Shown here piece after piece: positions 1-10,908 of a DNA stretch of 64,000 nucleotides. Below the pieces are notes generated by a model. The model searched no databases, was not told where the DNA came from, and was given only the letters and a program-made list of their open reading frames with translations. The translations under genes were made by a program, and so were the position numbers. Where the stretch lies: assembly GCF_003985155.1 (NCBI RefSeq), contig NZ_ML133687.1:558001-622000 (forward strand), in the 5' to 3' direction. Positions within the stretch are counted from its first letter, which is position 1. Each line of letters starts with the position of its first letter. Origin of the DNA: Rhizobium vallis. Lineage in GTDB: Bacteria > Pseudomonadota > Alphaproteobacteria > Rhizobiales > Rhizobiaceae.

Positions 1-492
1 CAGTGGCAGTGGAACTACGAATATGAAGGTTCGGGCGAAAGCCCGCTCGCTTTTGATTCCTACCTCCTGAAGGATCAGGACCGCGCAGCCGCCGGCAAGG
101 AAGACAAGTCGATTTATCCGAGACTTCTTGCCGTCGACAATGAACTGGTCCTGCCTGTTAACAAGACGGTGCGCGTTCTCGTGACCTCCGCGCCGACCGA
201 CGTCATCCACGCCTTCGCGATGCCCTCTTTCGGCGTCAAGATCGATGCCGTACCGGGCCGCCTGAACGAGACCTGGTTCAAGGCCGAGCGTGAAGGCCTG
301 TTCTATGGCCAGTGTTCCGAGCTCTGCGGCAAGGACCATGCGTTCATGCCGATCGCCATCCGCGTCGTCTCCGAGGACAAGTACAAGCAGTGGCTGACCA
401 CGGCCGCCAGCGACCTGCCCGGCGCCTACAAGACACTCATGGCCGCAACCGATGGTCCCGCAAAGACCCTCGACGTTGCCGAAGCACAGTAA
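1..492 (+). CDS. coxB: Cytochrome c oxidase subunit II, 3' part
   Basis: The frame is open from base 1, so the N-terminal membrane hairpin lies outside the window; 163 residues are visible. The start of the visible part (QWQWNYEYEG) is the aromatic stretch that carries electrons in subunit II. The binuclear CuA site is intact: CSELCGKDHAFM gives Cys-x3-Cys-x3-His-x2-Met, with the upstream His in DVIHAFAMP. Subunit II takes electrons from cytochrome c on the periplasmic side and passes them to heme a in subunit I. The stop lies 18 bases before coxA, so the two are almost certainly cotranscribed. The fold and role are established for the family. Confidence 0.97.
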   Translation, partial: QWQWNYEYEGSGESPLAFDSYLLKDQDRAAAGKEDKSIYPRLLAVDNELVLPVNKTVRVLVTSAPTDVIHAFAMPSFGVKIDAVPGRLNETWFKAEREGLFYGQCSELCGKDHAFMPIAIRVVSEDKYKQWLTTAASDLPGAYKTLMAATDGPAKTLDVAEAQ

Positions 493-2208
<1,716 letters not shown>

Positions 2209-2220
2209 TCGCGCGGGAAA

Positions 2221-2249
2221 CCGGACGCCGCATTCGATACGGCGTCCGG
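2221..2249 (+). promoter_or_regulatory. Perfect 10-bp hairpin between coxA and ctaB
   Basis: CCGGACGCCG (2221-2230) pairs exactly with CGGCGTCCGG (2240-2249) around a 9-base loop. No T-run follows, so it does not look like a full intrinsic terminator. By analogy with hairpins between genes of polycistronic messages, it could attenuate transcription into ctaB or protect the 3' end of the coxBA message. This function is inferred. Confidence 0.55.
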
Positions 2250-2271
2250 CGATAAGGAAATTCGGGACGGA

Positions 2272-3225
2272 ATGATGACGGTTATCGACAATCACGAGGT
2301 GCTTGCGGAGGACGGCGAAATGTCGGAAGCAAGTGCGCGCGATTATTTCGAACTCTTGAAGCCGCGGGTCATGTCGCTCGTGGTCTTCACTGCTTTTGCC
2401 GGCCTTGTGCTGGCGCCGGGTCACATCAATCCCGTCCTCGGCCTGATCGCCATTCTCTGCATCGCCGTCGGCGCCGGCGCCTCCGGCGCGCTCAACATGT
2501 GGTACGATGCCGATATCGACGCCATCATGAGCCGCACGGCGAAGCGTCCGATCCCGGCCGGCCGCATCGCGCCGTCCGAAGCGCTTGCTTTCGGCCTCGT
2601 GCTTTCAGGCTTTTCGGTTGTCATTCTCGGACTTGCCGTCAATTGGCTCTCGGCCGGCATACTCGCCTTCACCATCTTCTTCTACGCCGTCGTCTACACC
2701 ATGTGGCTGAAGCGCTCGACGCCGCAGAATATTGTCATCGGTGGTGCCGCCGGCGCCTTCCCGCCGATGATCGGCTGGGCCTGCGTGACGAATTCGGTAA
2801 CGATCGAGAGCACCGTTCTCTTCCTGATCATCTTCCTGTGGACGCCGGCGCATTTCTGGGCGCTCGCGCTCTTCAAGATGCGCGACTACGAGGCCGTCGG
2901 CGTGCCGATGCTGCCGAACGTCGCCGGCGAGCGGGTGACCAAGCATCAGATCGTCGCCTATGCTGTGCTGACTGCCATCTGTGCGGTGTTGCCGTCCTTC
3001 CTTGGTTTCGCGAGCGTTGGCTATGGCCTTGTCGCCGCCGCCCTCGGCGCGGTCTTCATTTACTGTTCCATCGCCGTCTGGCGGATGCCCGACGGCGATC
3101 TGAAGATGATCCCGGCGAAGAAGCTCTTCGGCTTCTCGATCTTCTATCTCTTCGCTGTGTTTTCTGCCTTGATGATCGACCGGCTGGTGTCGGTACTGGT
3201 CTCGCATCCGGGAGGTTGGTTCTGA
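2272..3225 (+). CDS. ctaB: Heme O synthase (protoheme IX farnesyltransferase)
   Basis: UbiA-family prenyltransferase of 317 residues that farnesylates heme B to heme O, the precursor of heme A for CoxA. The first Asp-rich motif is [12 protein letters not shown], followed by the conserved RTAKRPIP; the second polar loop contains [14 protein letters not shown]. About nine membrane helices are apparent. Two adjacent ATGs (2272 and 2275) precede TVIDNHE; a third in-frame ATG at 2320 would also leave the whole conserved domain. Its stop overlaps the next start (TGATG), indicating translational coupling. Confidence 0.96.
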   Translation: MMTVIDNHEVLAEDGEMSEASARDYFELLKPRVMSLVVFTAFAGLVLAPGHINPVLGLIAILCIAVGAGASGALNMWYDADIDAIMSRTAKRPIPAGRIAPSEALAFGLVLSGFSVVILGLAVNWLSAGILAFTIFFYAVVYTMWLKRSTPQNIVIGGAAGAFPPMIGWACVTNSVTIESTVLFLIIFLWTPAHFWALALFKMRDYEAVGVPMLPNVAGERVTKHQIVAYAVLTAICAVLPSFLGFASVGYGLVAAALGAVFIYCSIAVWRMPDGDLKMIPAKKLFGFSIFYLFAVFSALMIDRLVSVLVSHPGGWF

Positions 3226-3365
3226 TGGAATTGGTCAAGCTCACCGAAGCGCAGCGCAAGTCGCGCCGCAACCGCAACGTCGCTCTCGGGCTGGTGCTGG
3301 CTAGCCTCGTCATTCTGTTCTATGCGATCACCATCGTGAAGATCGGCGGGGGAATGGCGGGATGA
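3225..3365 (+). CDS. Small single-helix membrane protein of the cox operon (CoxF-like)
   Basis: A 46-residue ORF too short for usual ORF cut-offs. It begins [10 protein letters not shown], has a basic stretch (KSRRNRN) and then one membrane helix (about residues 19-40). It overlaps the ctaB stop by one base and the ctaG start by four bases (ATGA), so it is coupled at both ends. Similar tiny ORFs lie between ctaB and ctaG in other alphaproteobacterial cox operons and are sometimes called CoxF. A role in oxidase assembly is inferred from position only. Confidence 0.85.
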   Translation: MELVKLTEAQRKSRRNRNVALGLVLASLVILFYAITIVKIGGGMAG

Positions 3366-3970
3366 GCGAAAACGCCGCCGCACCGAAAAAGCAGGCCCGC
3401 AACAACGGCGCCGTCGTGATGATGTGTCTGAGTTTCGTCTTCGGCATGGGAGCGATGAGCTATGCTGCCGTGCCGCTCTACCGCATCTTCTGTCAGGTGA
3501 CGGGCTATAACGGCACCACGCAACGCGTCGACCAGGTGTCGAGCGTCGTCCTCGACCGCACGATGCGGGTCACGTTCGACGCCAATGTCGCTCCCGGCCT
3601 GCAATGGGACTTCAAGCCGGTCGAGCGCGAAGTCAATCCGAAGATCGGCGAGACCATAAAGGTCAATTTCACCGCCGAGAACCGATCGAATGAAACCCAG
3701 CGCGGCCAGGCGGTTTTCAACGTCACGCCGGGCGAAGCGGGCGTCTATTTCAACAAGGTGCAATGTTTCTGCTTTACGGAAACGGACCTGAAACCGGGCG
3801 AAAAGCTCGAAATGCCGGTGGTGTTCTACATCGATCCGGATATCGTCAAGGCCGTGGAATCGAAAGATATCCACACGGTCACGCTGTCATATACGTTCTA
3901 CCCGAAAGAGGGACCGAAGCCGGTGGCTTCGAATGCGGGTGGAGCGGTGAAGATTGAAAAGAAACTTTGA
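3362..3970 (+). CDS. ctaG: Cytochrome c oxidase assembly protein CtaG (Cox11 family)
   Basis: This 202-residue copper chaperone delivers Cu(I) to the CuB site of subunit I. One N-terminal membrane helix (about residues 18-37) is followed by a periplasmic immunoglobulin-like domain. The Cox11 copper motif CFCF is seen near residue 134 (VQCFCFTET), along with the conserved [13 protein letters not shown]. The Cys in the helix-proximal segment ([12 protein letters not shown]) is also conserved in the family. It is translationally coupled to the small upstream ORF and is followed 61 bases later by coxC. Confidence 0.97.
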   Translation: MSENAAAPKKQARNNGAVVMMCLSFVFGMGAMSYAAVPLYRIFCQVTGYNGTTQRVDQVSSVVLDRTMRVTFDANVAPGLQWDFKPVEREVNPKIGETIKVNFTAENRSNETQRGQAVFNVTPGEAGVYFNKVQCFCFTETDLKPGEKLEMPVVFYIDPDIVKAVESKDIHTVTLSYTFYPKEGPKPVASNAGGAVKIEKKL

Positions 3971-4031
3971 TCAAGGCTCGTTTCCGGTTATGCCGGGAGC
4001 GGAGTGAAGGAAGACATCCGGGGATAGCTAC

Positions 4032-4910
4032 ATGGCCGATGCTCATCAGAAGAACCACGACTACCACATCATCGATCCGAGCCCGTGGCCGATTCTCGCC
4101 TCGCTTGGCGCCTTCATCATGGCGATCGGTGGCGTCTGCTACATGCGTTACCTCAGCGCCGGCTCCTTCAAGGTCGCCGGAATGGAACTCGCCAATCCCT
4201 GGCTCTTCTATATCGGCCTGGCGCTGGTTCTCTATGTCATGTACGGCTGGTGGGCCGATACGGTGAAGGAAGCCCATGAGGGCGCCCATACGCGCGTTGT
4301 GTCGCTGCACCTGCGCTATGGCATGATCATGTTCATCGCTTCGGAAGTGATGTTCTTCGTCGCCTGGTTCTGGGCCTATTTCGACGCCAGCCTCTATCCG
4401 AACGAAGCGATCCAGGCTGCCCGCATGGTCTATACCGGCGGTACCTGGCCGCCGAAAGGCATCGAAGTTCTCGATCCCTGGCATCTGCCGATCTATAACA
4501 CCGTCATCTTGCTACTGTCGGGCACGACGGTCACCTGGGCGCACCATGCGCTGCTGCACAACGATCGCAAGGGCCTGATCCAGGGCCTGACCTTGACGGT
4601 GCTGCTCGGCATCCTGTTCTCCTGCGTGCAGGCCTACGAATATGCCCACGCTCCGTTCGCCTTCAAGGCATCGATCTACGGTGCAACCTTCTTCATGGCG
4701 ACCGGTTTCCATGGTTTCCACGTTCTGGTCGGCACGGTCTTCCTGCTGGTCTGCCTGCTCCGCGCACTACGCGGCGATTTCACCCCGAAGCAGCATTTCG
4801 GCTTCGAGGCTGCCGCCTGGTACTGGCACTTCGTCGACGTCGTCTGGCTGTTCCTGTTCTTCTGCATCTACGTCTGGGGCGGTTGGGGTGCACCTGTCGC
4901 AGCCGGTTGA
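4032..4910 (+). CDS. coxC: Cytochrome c oxidase subunit III
   Basis: Subunit III (292 residues) has seven membrane helices and stabilises the proton-pumping core; it carries no redox metal. Conserved elements include ASEVMFFVAWFWAYFDASL, HHALL and the C-terminal WYWHFVDVVWLFLF. The short N-terminus is His/Lys-rich (MADAHQKNHDYH). It closes the cox cluster and is followed within 20 bases by a strong bidirectional terminator. Confidence 0.97.
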   Translation: MADAHQKNHDYHIIDPSPWPILASLGAFIMAIGGVCYMRYLSAGSFKVAGMELANPWLFYIGLALVLYVMYGWWADTVKEAHEGAHTRVVSLHLRYGMIMFIASEVMFFVAWFWAYFDASLYPNEAIQAARMVYTGGTWPPKGIEVLDPWHLPIYNTVILLLSGTTVTWAHHALLHNDRKGLIQGLTLTVLLGILFSCVQAYEYAHAPFAFKASIYGATFFMATGFHGFHVLVGTVFLLVCLLRALRGDFTPKQHFGFEAAAWYWHFVDVVWLFLFFCIYVWGGWGAPVAAG

Positions 4911-4928
4911 TCGGAACGATATTCATGC

Positions 4929-4957
4929 AAAAGGCGGGCCTCGTGCCCGCCTTTTTT
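4929..4957. terminator. Bidirectional intrinsic terminator after coxC
   Basis: AAAAGGCGGGC (4929-4939), a 5-base loop, then GCCCGCCTTTT with further T to 4957. The A-run on one side and T-run on the other let it terminate both coxC and the convergent gene that ends at 4961. Confidence 0.9.
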
Positions 4958-4960
4958 ATT

Positions 4961-5602
4961 TCAGCGCCGGTCGCCCAACCTCTCGAAGGCCGAAGGCTCG
5001 GAAATGCCGAGGTCAAGCTGGTGACGGATGGCCTCGGCGCATTCGAGTGCCGTCAGCACGGACGTATCGACCTCCATGTCGTAGATGCCGGGCCGGTGCA
5101 CTTCATCCTGCCAGCGCTGCACCGGTTCGGGAACCGGCACGTCCTCGGTGGCTCGCAGGTAGAGGGTCTCGCGCCCTTCCTGTGCGACCTCCCGCCGCTG
5201 CATGATTGTCTCGATCGGACAGCGCACACCGACAAACAGCACGGAGAAGCCTTCAAGGCGCCGGGCGCAGTCGCCGAGAACGCCGAGCGGCTGCGAATAG
5301 CTGTCGTGATGCCCGAGATCGGCCACCACATTGAGGCCCAAGCCGGCGTGAATGGCGATCGATTCATAAAGTGCTGCGTAGAGGAACGGCACCAATTCCT
5401 CGATATCCGGCCGCTCGCCGCCTGGTCTCAGGCCGATGCCGGGCAGGTAGCGCTTCGGCGTCATGGCATTGTAACTGTCGACGCCGAGGTTGATCCACGG
5501 CCCCTCGAATTCTTCCTGAATTGCGCGTGCAATGCTGGATTTACCGCACCGCGGCGCACCGTTCAGAATAATGATCTGTCCGGCATGGCTGTCATTGGTC
5601 AT
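4961..5602 (-). CDS. Chloramphenicol phosphotransferase-like kinase
   Basis: A 213-residue P-loop kinase with Walker A GAPRCGKSS (residues 15-23). The motif GVDSYNAM places an Asp (residue 42) where the CPT family has its catalytic base, and FVGVRCPIE matches the family's conserved Cys strand. CPT of Streptomyces venezuelae phosphorylates chloramphenicol, but most chromosomal homologues have no tested substrate, so resistance should not be assumed. It is antisense to its neighbours and separates coxC from the DUF983/surf1 pair. It may be an insertion into the oxidase cluster. Confidence 0.8.
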   Translation of the reverse strand: MTNDSHAGQIIILNGAPRCGKSSIARAIQEEFEGPWINLGVDSYNAMTPKRYLPGIGLRPGGERPDIEELVPFLYAALYESIAIHAGLGLNVVADLGHHDSYSQPLGVLGDCARRLEGFSVLFVGVRCPIETIMQRREVAQEGRETLYLRATEDVPVPEPVQRWQDEVHRPGIYDMEVDTSVLTALECAEAIRHQLDLGISEPSAFERLGDRR

Positions 5603-5708
5603 CAGTCTTCTTCTTCTGTTTGGTGCGAATCGGTGAGGCGAAACCGCGCAGGCATTTCCATTCGGGATGCGAATACATTATGGGAGAGTTAAGGCAGCAT
5701 CGAATTGC

Positions 5709-5728
5709 AGCGGCCATGAGAGGCCGCT
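5709..5728 (+). promoter_or_regulatory. Leader hairpin just upstream of the DUF983 gene
   Basis: AGCGGCC (5709-5715) pairs with GGCCGCT (5722-5728) around ATGAGA, and ends only two bases before the AAAGGAAC ribosome-binding site of the gene at 5741. It could modulate initiation or stabilise the 5' end. No known riboswitch is recognised. Confidence 0.4.
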
Positions 5729-5740
5729 CAAAGGAACAGC

Positions 5741-6121
5741 ATGAGCGAAGACAGCGCCCATTTCCCCCCCGTCGATCCGGTAAAAACCGGCATCAAGGGC
5801 TGCTGTCCGCGCTGTGGCAACGGTAAGCTCTTCGATGGTTTGCTCAGCCTGAAACCGCGCTGCGCCTCCTGCGGTCTCGATTATTCCTTCGCCGATTCCG
5901 GTGATGGACCTGCCGTCTTCGTCATTCTCATCGTCGGCTTCATCGTCATCGGCATGGTGCTGTGGCTGCAGGTGAATTACGGGCCGCCGATCTGGGTGCA
6001 TATCCTGCTCTTCGGTCCGCTGACGATTATCCTGTCGCTCACGACGCTGCGCTGGTTCAAGGGCATCCTGATCGCCATGCAATACCGCCATAATGCCCGC
6101 GAAGGACGTCTGAGTGACTGA
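5741..6121 (+). CDS. DUF983 zinc-ribbon membrane protein
   Basis: A 126-residue protein with an N-terminal four-Cys zinc ribbon (CPRC at 22-25, CASC at 41-44) followed by two membrane helices and a basic C-terminal tail. DUF983 genes commonly lie next to cox genes and surf1 in alphaproteobacteria. No biochemical function is known to me; a role in oxidase biogenesis is inferred from context. Its stop overlaps the surf1 start by 8 bases, implying coupled translation. Confidence 0.9.
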   Translation: MSEDSAHFPPVDPVKTGIKGCCPRCGNGKLFDGLLSLKPRCASCGLDYSFADSGDGPAVFVILIVGFIVIGMVLWLQVNYGPPIWVHILLFGPLTIILSLTTLRWFKGILIAMQYRHNAREGRLSD

Positions 6122-6869
6122 TATCGAACATGCCGCGCCGCGCCGCCGGCTGCCTGTCTTCACCGGCATCCTGGTGCTGATCGCACTGGCCATCCTCATC
6201 TCGCTCGGCACGTGGCAGGTGCAGCGCCTCTACTGGAAGGAAGGCCTGCTCGCTGATATTGCCGTGCGGCAGGTCGCAGCCCCGGTTCCGCTTGCCGACA
6301 TCGAGACGATGGCGGCTGCCGGCGGCGATATCGAATACCGCAAGGTCACCGCCACGGGCCGCTACATCAACAACAAGGAGCGGCATTTCTTCGCCACCTG
6401 GCGCGGCCGGACCGGCTTTTATATCTACACCCCGCTGGAGCTCGCCGACGGGCGTACTCTCTTCGTCAATCGCGGCTTCGTTCCCTATGAGAACAAGGAG
6501 CCGGAAATGCGCATGCAGGGCCAGCTGACGGAAGAGCAGACCGTCACCGGCCTGGCGCGTGCGAGGCTTCCCGGCAAGCCCTCCTGGCTTGTCCCCGACA
6601 ATGACGTCGCCAAGAACATCTTCTACTGGAAGGATCTCGACGTGATGGCGGAAAGCGTCGGGTTGGACAAGGCGCGCGTCATTCCCTTCTTCGTCGATGC
6701 CGATTCCACTCCCAATCCGGCCGGCCTGCCGGTCGGTGGCGTCACCCAGGTAAATCTCCCCAACGACCATTTGCAGTACGCTTTCACCTGGTACGGGCTT
6801 GCCGCCGTGCTGGTCGGGGTGGTGGGGATCTCCTGGTTCCGCAAGCCCCGCAAGGCACCTGCGCAATAG
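6114..6869 (+). CDS. surf1: SURF1-family oxidase assembly factor
   Basis: SURF1 (Shy1) protein of 251 residues, anchored by a helix at each end (about 16-36 and 222-242) with a periplasmic domain between. The family signature LGTWQVQRLYWKEGLL follows the first helix, and VNRGFVP is the conserved central strand. SURF1 helps insert heme a into subunit I; bacterial homologues bind heme a. It overlaps the DUF983 gene and belongs functionally with ctaB and ctaG upstream. Confidence 0.95.
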   Translation: MTDIEHAAPRRRLPVFTGILVLIALAILISLGTWQVQRLYWKEGLLADIAVRQVAAPVPLADIETMAAAGGDIEYRKVTATGRYINNKERHFFATWRGRTGFYIYTPLELADGRTLFVNRGFVPYENKEPEMRMQGQLTEEQTVTGLARARLPGKPSWLVPDNDVAKNIFYWKDLDVMAESVGLDKARVIPFFVDADSTPNPAGLPVGGVTQVNLPNDHLQYAFTWYGLAAVLVGVVGISWFRKPRKAPAQ

Positions 6870-6932
6870 TATCGCTTCAATTCTCGCTTATATTGGGCTA
6901 GAGGTCCCTAAATCTCTCAACCCGGAACAGAC

Positions 6933-7934
6933 ATGAATATTGCGGCGAAACCTCCTTTGACGATCAGGCTCTGCGGCCCGCGCGGCTTCTGCGCCGGCGT
7001 CGACCGCGCCATCCAGATCGTCGTGCTGGCGCTGAAATCCTATGGCGCGCCGGTCTATGTGCGCCACGAGATCGTCCACAATCGTTATGTCGTCGAAGGG
7101 CTGGAGGCCAAGGGCGCGGTCTTCGTCGAGGAACTGGATGAGATCCCGGCCGAGCATCGCGCCCAGCCGGTCGTCTTCTCCGCCCATGGCGTGCCAAAGT
7201 CCGTGCCGGAGGATGCGGCGAGCCGCAACCTCTTCTATCTCGATGCTACCTGCCCGCTGGTTTCCAAGGTTCACAAGCAGGCGATGCGCCACAATCGCCT
7301 TGGCCGCCATGTCGTCCTCATCGGTCACGCCGGCCATCCCGAGGTGATCGGCACGATGGGGCAGTTGCCGGAAGGGTCCGTTTCGCTGATCGAGACGATC
7401 GAAGATGCCGACTCCTACCAACCCGACGACCCCGACAATCTCGGCTACGTCACCCAGACCACGCTTTCGGTCGACGATACCGCCGGCGTCATCACCCGAC
7501 TGCACGAGCGCTTCCCAAACCTGACGGCGCCGGCGGCGGATTCGATCTGTTATGCGACCACCAACCGTCAGGAAGTGGTGAAGCAGGCAGCGCCCGGCTG
7601 TGATCTCTTCATCATCGTCGGCGCGCCGAATTCGTCCAATTCCAAGCGCCTGGTCGAAGTGGCGCTCAGGGCAGGGGCGAAGAAATCGATCCTCGTGCAG
7701 CGCGCCGCCGAGCTCGACTGGGACGAGATCGGCGCGATTTCGACGCTCGGCCTTTCCGCCGGCGCCTCCGCGCCCGAGGTCATCGTCAACGAGATCATCG
7801 AGGCTTTCCGCGCCCGCTTTGACGCTCGCGTCGAATTGGCCGAGACGGTACAGGAAAACGAACATTTCCTCGTCAACCGCGAACTGCGCAATATCGAGTT
7901 GACGACGGCCGACATGGCCTTCGTCAACGGGTAG
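6933..7934 (+). CDS. ispH: 4-hydroxy-3-methylbut-2-enyl diphosphate reductase
   Basis: The last enzyme of the MEP pathway reduces HMBPP to IPP and DMAPP with an Fe-S cluster. The three cluster cysteines are recognisable: [10 protein letters not shown] (Cys20), [11 protein letters not shown] and [10 protein letters not shown]. His residues in KVHKQ and GHAGHPE, and the substrate-binding GAPNSSNS, are intact. At 333 residues the length is normal for the family. The ATG at 6933 lies downstream of AACCCGGAACAG, a weak ribosome site. Confidence 0.98.
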   Translation: MNIAAKPPLTIRLCGPRGFCAGVDRAIQIVVLALKSYGAPVYVRHEIVHNRYVVEGLEAKGAVFVEELDEIPAEHRAQPVVFSAHGVPKSVPEDAASRNLFYLDATCPLVSKVHKQAMRHNRLGRHVVLIGHAGHPEVIGTMGQLPEGSVSLIETIEDADSYQPDDPDNLGYVTQTTLSVDDTAGVITRLHERFPNLTAPAADSICYATTNRQEVVKQAAPGCDLFIIVGAPNSSNSKRLVEVALRAGAKKSILVQRAAELDWDEIGAISTLGLSAGASAPEVIVNEIIEAFRARFDARVELAETVQENEHFLVNRELRNIELTTADMAFVNG

Positions 7935-8006
7935 GTCGAACCTTATCGGCGCCCGGCCATTCAGCCCGGGTACTCCAACATCAACAATGCAAAGACGAGA
8001 CCTCCC

Positions 8007-8972
8007 TTGGCAGTCTATACCGATATCGCCGAAGACGATCTGAAGTGGTTCCTGACCGAATACGATGCGGGAACCCTGCTTTCCTACAAGGGGATTGCCG
8101 AGGGCGTCGAAAACTCCAATTTTCTGCTGCATACTTCCAGGGACCCACTGATCCTGACGCTCTATGAAAAGCGTGTGGAAAAGACCGATCTGCCTTTCTT
8201 CCTGGGCCTGATGCAGCATCTCTCCGCCCGCGGTCTGTCCTGCCCCCTGCCGCTGCCACGCCGGGATGGTGCGCTGCTCGGGTCGCTGTCCGGCCGTCCG
8301 GCCGCATTGATCTCCTTCCTGGAAGGCATGTGGCTGAGAAAGCCTGAGGCCAAGCATTGCCGCGAAGTCGGCCGGGCGCTGGCCGAGATGCACGTGGCCG
8401 GCGAAGGCTTCGAGCTGAAGCGTCCGAATGCGCTTTCGATCGACGGCTGGCGGGCGCTCTGGGAGAAATCCGAGGCGCGCGCCGGCGAGGTCGAGCCCGG
8501 CCTGCAGGACGAGATCCGAAGCGAACTCGACTTCCTCTCGGCCGCCTGGCCGGCAAGCCTGCCTGCCGGCGTCATCCATGCCGACCTCTTTCCCGACAAC
8601 GTCTTCTTCCTCGGCGATGATCTCTCGGGCCTGATCGATTTCTATTTCGCCTGCAACGACCTGCTCGCTTATGACGTCTCGATCTGCCTGAATGCCTGGT
8701 GCTTCGAAAAGGATGGAGCCTACAACATCACCAAGGGCACGGCGATGCTCGCGGGTTACCAGAGTGTCCGGCCACTGAGCGATGCCGAGATCGCTGCCCT
8801 GCCGGTGCTGTCTCGCGGCTCAGCCCTGCGTTTCTTCCTGACCAGGCTCTATGACTGGCTGACGACGCCGGAAGGCGCCATGGTCACCAAGAAGGACCCG
8901 CTCGAATATCTTCGCAAGCTGCGTTTCCACCGCCAGATCAACTCGCCGGCTGAATACGGATTGAGCCTATGA
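8007..8972 (+). CDS. thrB: Homoserine kinase (APH-fold, ThrB type II)
   Basis: 321 residues; phosphorylates homoserine on the way to threonine. This is the aminoglycoside-phosphotransferase-fold homoserine kinase of alphaproteobacteria, with the catalytic loop [13 protein letters not shown] and the metal-binding [11 protein letters not shown]. The reading frame opens with TTG ([11 protein letters not shown]); no in-frame ATG gives the conserved N-terminus. Threonine synthase (thrC) lies 14 kb away on the other strand. The last bases overlap the rnhA start (ATGA). Confidence 0.96.
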   Translation: MAVYTDIAEDDLKWFLTEYDAGTLLSYKGIAEGVENSNFLLHTSRDPLILTLYEKRVEKTDLPFFLGLMQHLSARGLSCPLPLPRRDGALLGSLSGRPAALISFLEGMWLRKPEAKHCREVGRALAEMHVAGEGFELKRPNALSIDGWRALWEKSEARAGEVEPGLQDEIRSELDFLSAAWPASLPAGVIHADLFPDNVFFLGDDLSGLIDFYFACNDLLAYDVSICLNAWCFEKDGAYNITKGTAMLAGYQSVRPLSDAEIAALPVLSRGSALRFFLTRLYDWLTTPEGAMVTKKDPLEYLRKLRFHRQINSPAEYGLSL

Positions 8973-9424
8973 AACACGTCGATATCTTCACCGACGGCGC
9001 ATGCTCCGGCAATCCCGGCCCCGGCGGCTGGGGGGCGGTGCTGCGCTATGGCGACGTCGAAAAAGAGCTTTGCGGCGGCGAGGCGGATACGACAAACAAT
9101 CGCATGGAGCTGCTGGCGGCGATATCAGCCCTGTCGGCCTTGAAGACCCCCTGCGAGGTCGATCTCTACACCGACAGCGCCTACGTCAAGGACGGCATCT
9201 CCAAGTGGATTTTCGGCTGGAAGAAAAACGGCTGGAAGACCGCTGACAAGAAACCGGTGAAGAATGCCGAGCTTTGGCAGGCGCTGGAGGCCGCCCGCGA
9301 CCGCCATAAGGTGACGCTGCACTGGGTCAAGGGCCACGCCGGCCACCCGGAAAACGAACGCGCCGACGAACTCGCCCGCAAGGGGATGGAGCCGTTCAAG
9401 AAGGGCAAGGCGGTTTCGTTTTAG
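8969..9424 (+). CDS. rnhA: Ribonuclease HI
   Basis: 151 residues. Degrades the RNA strand of RNA-DNA hybrids. The catalytic carboxylates are visible: Asp in [14 protein letters not shown] (residue 9), Glu in NNRMELLA (47), Asp in YTDSAYV (69) and the terminal Asp in ERADELAR, with the HAGH loop. It is coupled to thrB by a four-base overlap, an arrangement I recall in several rhizobia. The next gene converges from the other side after only 15 bases. Confidence 0.97.
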   Translation: MKHVDIFTDGACSGNPGPGGWGAVLRYGDVEKELCGGEADTTNNRMELLAAISALSALKTPCEVDLYTDSAYVKDGISKWIFGWKKNGWKTADKKPVKNAELWQALEAARDRHKVTLHWVKGHAGHPENERADELARKGMEPFKKGKAVSF

Positions 9425-9439
9425 AATGCGTAGTGCCTA

Positions 9440-10507
9440 TCATTGCCGCGCCGCCCCCTGGACCAGCCGGTGCATATATTCGAGCTTTGCCACGACAGGC
9501 GAGGACAGCACGAAGGGGTAGGAGTCCGGCTGTCCCATACTGCGCTGGATGGCGTTGATCGCGAGGCTGAGCGGCACCCAGGCGCTGACCAGTTGTTCGG
9601 CGCTTCTTGCCCTGTAAGGAATGAAATCCACCTCGCCTGATATTTCCTCATGGCCGCGCGGATCGATCGCGATACCGAAGGCGCGCGCCGTTTCGAGCGT
9701 ATCGACGATATGGAGGTAATGCGCGAAGCACTCGGCGAAATCTTCCCACGGGTGCGATGCGGCATAGGCGCTGATGAAATTGTCTTGCCATCCCAATGGC
9801 GCGCCGGCGGCATAGTGTTTTTCCAGAGCTGCCGCATAATCCTGCCGCTCGTCTCCGAAGACGGCGCGGAAATCGGCGAGGCCGTCGCGATCGCGCACCA
9901 GCTTGTTCCAGATGAAGTGGCCGGTCTCATGGCGGAAATGGCCGAGCAGCGTGCGATAGGGTTCGTTCATCGAGCTGCGGGCCTGTTCGCGCGTCGCATC
10001 GTCGGCCTCGGCGGCGCGGATGGTGATCAGGCCTTCTTCGTGGCCGGTCATGGCAGGCACGATATAGCCGTTGCTCTCGACCGAATCCTCGAGGAAATCG
10101 AAGACCAAGCCGCCCTGGGGATCTTGCACCCGATCCGGATGCGGCAGCCTCCAGCGCAAGAGCGAATAAAACAGATGACGTTGCGCCTGGCTGATACGCC
10201 GCCAGCGATCGATGCCGTTTTGAGTATCGGTATTTGGAACCAGCCGGTTGTGGCGGCAGGCAACGCAGAATTCGCTGTTGTCGTCGCCGTCGACCAGCCA
10301 GTTGCAGATATCGAGGCCGGCATTGGCGCAGAAGCGGACTTCGCGGCCGGGATCGGAAACCAGCTGCCAGAGTGTCTCATCGCGCGGCTCCAGCGCGTGC
10401 ATGGCGAGATCGCCGGGCAGGAAGCCGAGGCGATGGTTGCAGCGCACGCATTGCCGGTTGTCGAAGTGAACGACCTGATCGCAATTGTCGCAGGCGAAAA
10501 GCTTCAT
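9440..10507 (-). CDS. Zinc-ribbon putative metallopeptidase (DUF2248-like)
   Basis: 355 residues. The N-terminus carries CxxC pairs (CDNC at 6-9, CVRC at 20-23, later CVAC) typical of a zinc ribbon, followed by a domain with HETGH (193-197), a gluzincin-type HExxH motif. A conserved downstream segment (HPWEDFAECFAHYLH) could supply further ligands. The family is annotated as putative zinc-binding metallopeptidase; no substrate is known to me. The ATG at 10507 was preferred over an upstream extension because the zinc ribbon begins directly after it (MKLFACDNC). Confidence 0.8.
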   Translation of the reverse strand: MKLFACDNCDQVVHFDNRQCVRCNHRLGFLPGDLAMHALEPRDETLWQLVSDPGREVRFCANAGLDICNWLVDGDDNSEFCVACRHNRLVPNTDTQNGIDRWRRISQAQRHLFYSLLRWRLPHPDRVQDPQGGLVFDFLEDSVESNGYIVPAMTGHEEGLITIRAAEADDATREQARSSMNEPYRTLLGHFRHETGHFIWNKLVRDRDGLADFRAVFGDERQDYAAALEKHYAAGAPLGWQDNFISAYAASHPWEDFAECFAHYLHIVDTLETARAFGIAIDPRGHEEISGEVDFIPYRARSAEQLVSAWVPLSLAINAIQRSMGQPDSYPFVLSSPVVAKLEYMHRLVQGAARQ

Positions 10508-10601
10508 CGTATATCTCTGCAAAGCACGGGGATGGTGGATTAAAAATGCCTGCCGCGCAGGGGGCGCAGCAGGCATGGTTCATGACGGATGAGCGTCTGC
10601 C

Positions 10602-10793
10602 TCAGAGCCGGTCGACGGCGCCCTTGAGCTTGTCCTTGACCTTGCCGGTTGCGACCTGTCCCTTGCCCTTGGCTTCCTGGATGGCGCCCTTGGCTTGCAT
10701 TTCGCGATTGTCCGTGGCCTTGCCGACGGCCTGCCTGGTCTTGCCGGCAATTTCGTTTGCCTTGCCGGAAATCTTGTCGCTGGTGCTACCCAT
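10602..10793 (-). CDS. CsbD-family stress protein
   Basis: 63 residues, Lys/Gly/Ala-rich, with the CsbD repeat pattern (KISGKANEIAGKTRQAVGKAT). CsbD-like proteins are small, probably disordered cytoplasmic proteins induced by general stress; the mechanism is unknown. The start at 10793 is preceded by GGAGAC at a good distance, favouring it over an in-frame ATG 13 codons upstream. Confidence 0.9.
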   Translation of the reverse strand: MGSTSDKISGKANEIAGKTRQAVGKATDNREMQAKGAIQEAKGKGQVATGKVKDKLKGAVDRL

Positions 10794-10908
10794 AGGTGAT
10801 GTCTCCTTCGTCAGCATGGGCTTCTTGTCCATACTTGCCGAAATGAAACGTCAGCCGGAGCAATTCGTTCCAGCCATCTCGGGCCAGCCGCGCTTGAGGC
10901 CAACTGCT

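Noticed and set aside
6888..8579. 563-residue minus-strand ORF opposite ispH and thrB
   Set aside because: Antisense shadow; both plus-strand genes have intact catalytic motifs.
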